In this document: positions 58,449 to 64,000 of the stretch, piece by piece
Position numbering within the stretch: position 1 is the stretch's first letter
Layout of the letters: each line of letters begins with the position of its first letter
Assembly (NCBI GenBank): GCA_024449915.1
Contig: JAMZAV010001740.1
Span: forward strand, 62,001-126,000
Length of the DNA stretch: 64,000 bases
Origin: Sweltsa coloradensis
Lineage: Eukaryota > Arthropoda > Insecta > Plecoptera > Chloroperlidae
Reading direction: 5' to 3'
Notes under the pieces: generated by a model
Seen by the model: the letters and a program-made list of their open reading frames with translations, nothing else
Told to the model about the DNA's origin: nothing
Databases searched by the model: none
Position numbers and translations under genes: made by a program

Positions 58449-59072
58449 TTGGATGAGCGAAGCGAGCGAAGCGAAGATTCCATTTCACTACACTGGAGAA
58501 AAAAATCCAGAATGTTTTTTTTTTTTCTTTCTTTTTTTTTTGTATTTTTGTGTGTCTGTGAACACGATTCCGGCTAAACCAATACTCCAATTGCGATGAA
58601 ATTTTATGGAGGTCTATGAAATCTCTGAACGAAGAACTGCACGGGGGGAAAAATCGATCGAAAAATTATTTCTCAAGAAATTAGCAATTTTACGATTTTT
58701 TTCTATTTTATAGAAAATTCTTCGACTTATAACATCTACATACTTTATCCGATTGTAATGATTTTTTCACAGAACCTTAATTTTATGAATTAATATATTC
58801 GTGTGAAATTTGAGCGCAATCAAAAATTATTTCCCATGATAATCGCAATTTTACGATTTTTTTGCCATTTTTAAAATTTCTTTGACGAATAACGTCTACC
58901 TACATGCTTTATCCGATTGTAATGATTTTTTCACAGAACTTTAATTTTATGAATTAATATATTCGTGTGAAATTTGAACGTAATCGAAAAATCATCTATT
59001 AAAAAAATCGCAATTTTACGCTTTAAATTACGCTCATCCATCAACGCGGCGGGACTTAAGCGTTTTCCTAGT
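58449..59072 (+). mobile_element. HINE/Helentron-like element, copy G
   Basis: Head TTGGATGAGCGAAGCGAGCG, T-rich core at 58514-58540, internal repeat starts near 58726 and 58880, then ACGCTCATCC, AACGC-loop-GCGTT and TTCCTAGT at 59072. It is the same subfamily as copies B-D and shorter because it has fewer internal units. Confidence 0.78.
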
Positions 59073-59074
59073 AT

Positions 59075-60375
59075 TAAAAATATTGAACTTTTAATGCGTA
59101 CATTAGAGTTTAGATAGTAAGTAGTAACTTTTTTGACATTAGTGCGTGCACTACGACATGCACTCAGCTTGCAGCAGGTTTGTCAAGAAGCAATTCCGCA
59201 AACTAGGATCCTATGACTCCTCTCCCCTTTCACCACAGCTTCGTAATAATCAACGCAAAAACAATCATAAAAAGTAGATACAAAAACAAGTAACGGATAG
59301 TAATTTATATGGTTTGTTTTATAGGGGGGCAGCCCGATGTACGACGTTCACTCACTGGAAGTCACCATCTGAGGATCGCACCAACTACAAAGTACAAAGT
59401 AAACTGACGTGTGACCTAGCGGTCATTCCCTCTTCCGAAAACAATAGTCATTTTGTTTTACCTTATTGTGAATAAATTATGACTATAGGAACACTAGCGG
59501 CTTGTAACAGAAGGTGCTCAAATTAAATACAATACAGTGAACACCACAAATATTTGCGTGTGCTCCCTCGTTCACACGTGTACATCAGAGAATTTACAAC
59601 CGGTGCAACTACATCTGCATCAGTGCATCTTTCAAAAATGCATAGTTATGTTGTTTATTATTGTGGCAACATCATAACACGCGCGGACTCAGGCCTATTA
59701 ACACAGGTAATGAATGATAACAATGTGTCCATTCATACCACCAGTAGCGTAGGCTTACGTGATACCACACCTAGCTATTACTATAATTTCATTGTTATCA
59801 TCTAAAAAATCTAAGAAATTTACCGTAAAGGCGTGAATATAAATTATGTTTACATCGCCCGTAGTGTTTTACGTTTACGTTTCACGTCCTGGCTCTCGAG
59901 GCATGACAAGCGGATCTGTTAGCACTAAACACAGGTCCCTGAATGGCCAGAGGCAACGGTGTTCGTTTGCTAAAATATGAACAGTATAAACAACACGCTA
60001 TAAAACCTCCACTTACCAAATAAGACATAAATTAATGTGATAAAGGTAATAATTTCGGTAATTTATGGCGGTCGAAAGGGACAGCTTCCTTAGAGTTTCA
60101 TTCATCTGCCAACGTAGAGGTAAACACTTGTCCGCTGACACTGACATCGGTGTATCCGGAGGTGTTTGTTGTTAGGGAGGTGGACACATCGGGAGTGGTC
60201 AGTCGGAGGACGAACTGCAGCATGTACATTGCAATACTCGAGGCAACAAACTGTGTTGGCGGTATCGTTATGTCTCTCGCAAAACCATGTATGTAGTGGT
60301 ATTTTAATTGGTGGAACATGCCTTTTGAGTTTGACAGATATCAGACCATTTTCTTTTTGCTGTCTGATCTGTCAG
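59075..60375. other. No gene recognised
   Basis: GACCTAGCGGT at about 59413 is A-box-like and recurs at 27653. An 83-codon plus-strand frame (59554-59805) and a 73-codon minus-strand frame (60098-60319) are unassigned. Confidence 0.45.
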
Positions 60376-60380
60376 AGCCT

Positions 60381-60462
60381 TACGCGGTGGCTCATACGGT
60401 TGGCGCACAGGTCCAAACTGTATGAGACCAGAGGACGTGAGTTCGAATCACACTAACGCGTA
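60381..60462 (+). pseudogene. tRNA-derived SINE head
   Basis: TACGCG (60381-60386) can pair with CGCGTA (60457-60462) as an acceptor-like stem. GTGGCTCATACGGTTGGCGC supplies a D-arm and A-box, and GTGAGTTCGAATCACAC a T-arm and B-box. The anticodon region (GGTC...GACC with a 12-nt loop) is not canonical, so this is unlikely to be a working tRNA gene. The 82-nt length fits a class II tRNA ancestor. A retroposed SINE is the likeliest reading, although no obvious A-rich tail was located. Confidence 0.5.
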
Positions 60463-60464
60463 GA

Positions 60465-61610
60465 CTGTTGGCATTCTGTCTTCATCCTATTCCTCCCTAT
60501 CAGGCTAGCCTGGCTTCAAACTCTGCATGGTAGGCCATATTTTTAACAATCGAAGTCAAAACGAACTAGGGCCTACATATTTATATAGGCCTACACTTTG
60601 TCGCTAGGCCCAATGAATGCTAGTTCCGAAAATAAATTGTATAGAAAGTATCTTGGCTTTTGTTATAGGGCCTGGTCATTGTGAGTCAGTGGCCAGAGAG
60701 ACTGCAATTTCTTTGGGAAGCGACAAACTATAATAAAAGGCCCTATGCCTGCCCCTGCCATATGAGGGTGGGAATTTTTTCTTTGGTTTAGGGGTTTAAA
60801 AATTACTCAGGTAGGCCTAAGCCCTGTGTTGAGGGCCTAATGCTTTAATTTTCCTATATTTTAAGCTCTTTCTCTCCAGTAAAATTACCAGCAAACAAGT
60901 TCAGCCCTGCACATTATTATACTAGTAGGCCTAGCACCATCCACGCACGCACCACATCTAAAGAAGATGTATGTAATTTGTCGTGTTTTGATGTTGACAT
61001 AATTCACAGAGGCTAATGGCCTTTTGGTGGTAAAATACAAAATATGTATCTTCCTAAATTTTACAAGTTTGTTCTATGGAAGATGATGTATATTTTTGAC
61101 ACCACTCACCGAAGTCACCGTATAGGGACCAAAAAAATAGAAATAAATTCGTATAGGGCATTATGGCTTAATATGTTTCAACTTACCAAATATGTGTTCC
61201 ACTCTGTTGCGACTCCACTTCCAAATGTGTGTGTTTATCCGTTGAATGATCTGAATCTCGTAGCTTGTGATAAATCAAATTAGTCCAGACTCGAGTCAAT
61301 TTAAATTCCCCGGCTGTCAAAAGCCAGCTCGCAGTTGTGTTATGTGTTTATTAGTTTCCTTCCAAGTCGACGTGTTTGGCACACTCTGTCGTCGAAAACT
61401 AAAATAGTCACAGACTCTGTTCATATCCACACTTCCAAGAAACAATGCGTAAATCCATTTATCGCACAAACACTATAAAATTAGCTTATTACGAGTCCGT
61501 TTTAACGCGAAATAATGAATCACTTCTTAAAATTAACACAAAAAAATGTAATTAAATTTAATTAAAATTACGATATAATCACAAGCTCGTAAAGATAATA
61601 AAACCAAAAC
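60465..61610. other. No gene recognised; cluster of GGCCTA motifs
   Basis: TAGGCCTA occurs at 60586, 60812 and 60926, with several near-matches (GGGCCTA, TAGGCCC, AGGCCC) between 60530 and 60930. A 79-codon plus-strand frame (61044-61283) is unassigned. Confidence 0.5.
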
Positions 61611-61689
61611 GTCACGTGTATCAAGACTATCTATACGGCGTCGTCAACACAGGGACCACGTGTACGAGTAACACGTATGAACCACGCTT

Positions 61690-61905
61690 CAACAGTGCAA
61701 CCTTCCAACTGAAGATGACATCAACGCCGCGCGCGACACGAACCCTGGCGACGCGCCGCTAAACTTCTCCCACCCCCTACAGGCAACGCCGAGCTGTGAT
61801 TGGTCGAGACGCAGGTGGAGGGGTAGGCTAGGCGGCGCAGCGCGTACGTCGTCGTCGGTAGCGAGCAGTGTAGCAGTTGACACTCGATCATAATATTATA
61901 AAGCG
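61690..61905. promoter_or_regulatory. CpG-rich promoter-like patch
   Basis: Dense CpG (AACGCCGCGCGCGACACG, GGCGACGCGCCGC, GGCGGCGCAGCGCGTACGTC) is set in AT-rich flanks. An inverted CCAAT box (TGATTGGTCG) lies at 61798 and CACGTG E-boxes lie just upstream (about 61612 and 61656). TATTATAAAG at about 61894-61903 is a TATA-like element for a plus-strand transcript. On the minus strand a 64-codon frame (61689-61883) crosses the patch with no recognisable product. The direction is not decided. Confidence 0.4.
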
Positions 61906-61909
61906 TGGA

Positions 61910-64000
61910 ATGGAATATCACATGCATAGCGCGTAGAAGTGAGCTGCAAGGTAGGGGAATAGAGAAACGTAAATAGAAAATTGATTGCATATATCGGATG
62001 GGATGGGAGGTCATTTCGCAGCTACGCCTGTGATCAAAATGCACAAATGCAGGGATAAAACACGGCCAAACCAACAAATCTAAAAGACAAATCTGGAAGT
62101 ATGGGCTTCTCCTGATTCCTGAATGTACGACCACATCCCCAGATTAAATAAGAGTTAGCTTTGATGACCCGATGATATAAATAACTAAAAATAACACAAA
62201 CTCATTAAATAAAAAATAAATTCGTATTTAAAGTCTGCTCACTATCAGTCACAAAACTGATTTTCAGTGGAGGACATTAAATTTGAAGCGGACCCTGTAT
62301 GTAGGGGCCAACACCGTCGACGAACGAAGTACGGAACGATCCCCGATTGCTGTTTCTGATTTTCACCAATCCTCATATCATATTTGTCGAGTGGGATCGT
62401 CAAATAAAAATAAAAAGTAAATATTTTTTCCGTTTTTGATGTTTTTTGTTTTTCCCTTTCTTTTTTTCATTTTTGAATTGCATTGGTTATGTGATACAAG
62501 AACCTATACGCATTTTGTGTATTTCTGTAAAATTTACTTGTTGTGGTATGTACTATTAGCTAACTGCTAATAAACGATATTACTTCTATAATATACCCCA
62601 TGGACCTATTGACACAATACCAAGTGGCTCTATCTGCGTCCCAACCGTATGAGTCACTCCGTACAAGCATGCATTTGTATTACTTTACAATTACATATAA
62701 AAAATGAGTTTCGGAATAGAAATTTATTATGACTGACCGATGAACAATTTTCGAAATGTAAAAGAAAATAGATTTTTAATTCAAATTTATCGTAATTTGA
62801 AATTGAGATAGGTTTTTTAAAATAATATTTTTATGCGGTAACAAAAAACTGTCATAGCAAAGTGAATGGAGTTTTCTGCAAACCAAGCTAGAATCGAGGA
62901 CGACGTTAAGTGGGGAGGGGAGGGGGCGTCTGCCACCCGGTATAGTATTCGCCTCCTTCACATTCCGTTTACCGTCTATGTGTGCAAAACGGTGCTTTTG
63001 ACCAATCATGCCCGACTTCAGCAAAACTTGAAAAACTGAAAATACACATCTGCTGTGATTTTTAGCTTTGCAGTCTGCGACATTGCTTAATTAATATACG
63101 TATACAAAACAAACAACGGCAAAATTATTGTTATTCCTTTTCGAAACATTCTGAAGAAAAACTGCCAACGTTCTATGAGTATAAACTTATTTAGAAAATA
63201 TTTTGACCTGTATATTTAAATTTTCAAAGCCCCTGGCACTTTATCTGTATTCATAATTTTCATTAAATATCATTATCAGAGATTGCCTAGAGTTACAAGT
63301 TGATTGCCGCATGTCTAAAAAATTAAATTTATCAAAGTTGATTGCGAAGTACCGGTGGTTATAATATGTATTTAAAACGCCATTTGATTCCTTGCCCGCT
63401 TCTTCAGTTCTTCACCAACATTTATCTGCATAATAATATACCCTGGACAACAGGTGTTGTTTACTATTTTGAATACTAGGTTATCACAGGACAAGGAACT
63501 TTAAGCCTTTGTTGAACCTGAAACCCACTTTCTGTTCTTGAAAGTCTTCCTATATCATTCAATCATCACAGCGCGTGAAGGGTTGAGAGGATAAAGTTCT
63601 TGGATTTAAAATGAAAGTGTCATGGCTAATATTATACGGGACATTTTTCTTTTCATTTAGAACAAGATAACATCACACGGGTAATGTGTTCAATCAAAGT
63701 GCGCATTAACCTCTGTCGGTTAAGAGCACCACTTATGAGAAACTGTCAAGACATCTGTCAATCTGATATCAGTTCCCATTGTGCGAATGAAGCGTCAGCA
63801 AATTGCTAAGGTGCGTGACGTGAGTTTGACCGCAATGATATTCGCGATCCGTTTCTCGCAATGTGATCGCAGTAGATTCTTACGTTTATTGGATCTCTCG
63901 ACTTTTGAATCACAATTTTAAAAAGTACCATATCACCCATTTTGACTGTTTAAAAAAAATGAATTGTCTTTGTTCAAATTGGTCTTTTCTTTTATGCATT
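61910..64000. other. No gene recognised
   Basis: If the CpG-rich patch is a plus-strand promoter its transcript would run here, but frames are short and no exon with good splice signals was seen. A poly-T rich stretch lies at 62420-62475 and AATAAA-like hexamers are scattered. Confidence 0.45.

Overview
This window looks like intergenic or intronic DNA from the nuclear genome of an animal, probably an invertebrate. It is AT-rich, no open frame exceeds about 150 codons, and there is no operon-like packing. It holds dense families of short non-autonomous transposons, tRNA-derived repeat heads, simple repeats, and a few GC-richer patches bounded by GT/AG splice signals. Seven HINE (Helentron-derived) type elements, a hAT-type element, Penelope-like fragments and an over-represented palindromic octamer TAGGCCTA all fit a metazoan. 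I could not place the species. I recognised no complete gene by homology.

Layout. 0-14 kb is mostly unannotatable AT-rich DNA. It contains one HINE-type element (1.7-2.2 kb), a candidate exon (2.8 kb), a CpG-rich patch (6.5 kb), a tRNA-like palindrome (9.5 kb), a (CT)n tract and a noisy ~200-bp tandem duplication (12.3-12.7 kb). 14-20 kb carries four more HINE-type elements, two of them almost tandem. It also has a 32-bp palindrome between direct repeats and a short foldback element. The best protein-coding candidate lies here: a minus-strand exon at 18.83-18.96 kb with a signal-peptide-like or transmembrane segment, and a possible next exon at 18.06-18.12 kb. 20-38 kb is largely empty apart from simple repeats, a ~1-kb hAT-type element with an 8-bp target duplication (33.3-34.3 kb) and weak exon candidates.

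38.6-40.8 kb is one large nested foldback. Its outer arms are inverted arrays of an 11-bp repeat, it has an inner ~300-bp-arm palindrome, and two tRNA-like sequences sit in the spacers. A (TA)n tract and a Penelope-like fragment abut it. 41.5-49.9 kb holds a dispersed repeat family with GGTGCCGGGT ends, an inverted-repeat MITE and a HINE-type element. 50-52 kb has a coding-like open frame that is probably broken. 52.58-54.66 kb is a ~2-kb palindrome made of inverted satellite arrays with a ~320-bp unit. A complete inverted-repeat Penelope-like element follows at 54.9-55.2 kb. 55-64 kb contains one more HINE-type element, a tRNA-derived repeat head, a TAGGCCTA cluster and a CpG-rich promoter-like patch at 61.7-61.9 kb.

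Most of the recognisable sequence is therefore mobile or repetitive, and much of it is in inverted orientation. If transcribed, the foldbacks at 38.6-40.8 and 52.6-54.7 kb would give long hairpin RNAs. The candidate exons are predictions from open frames and splice signals only.
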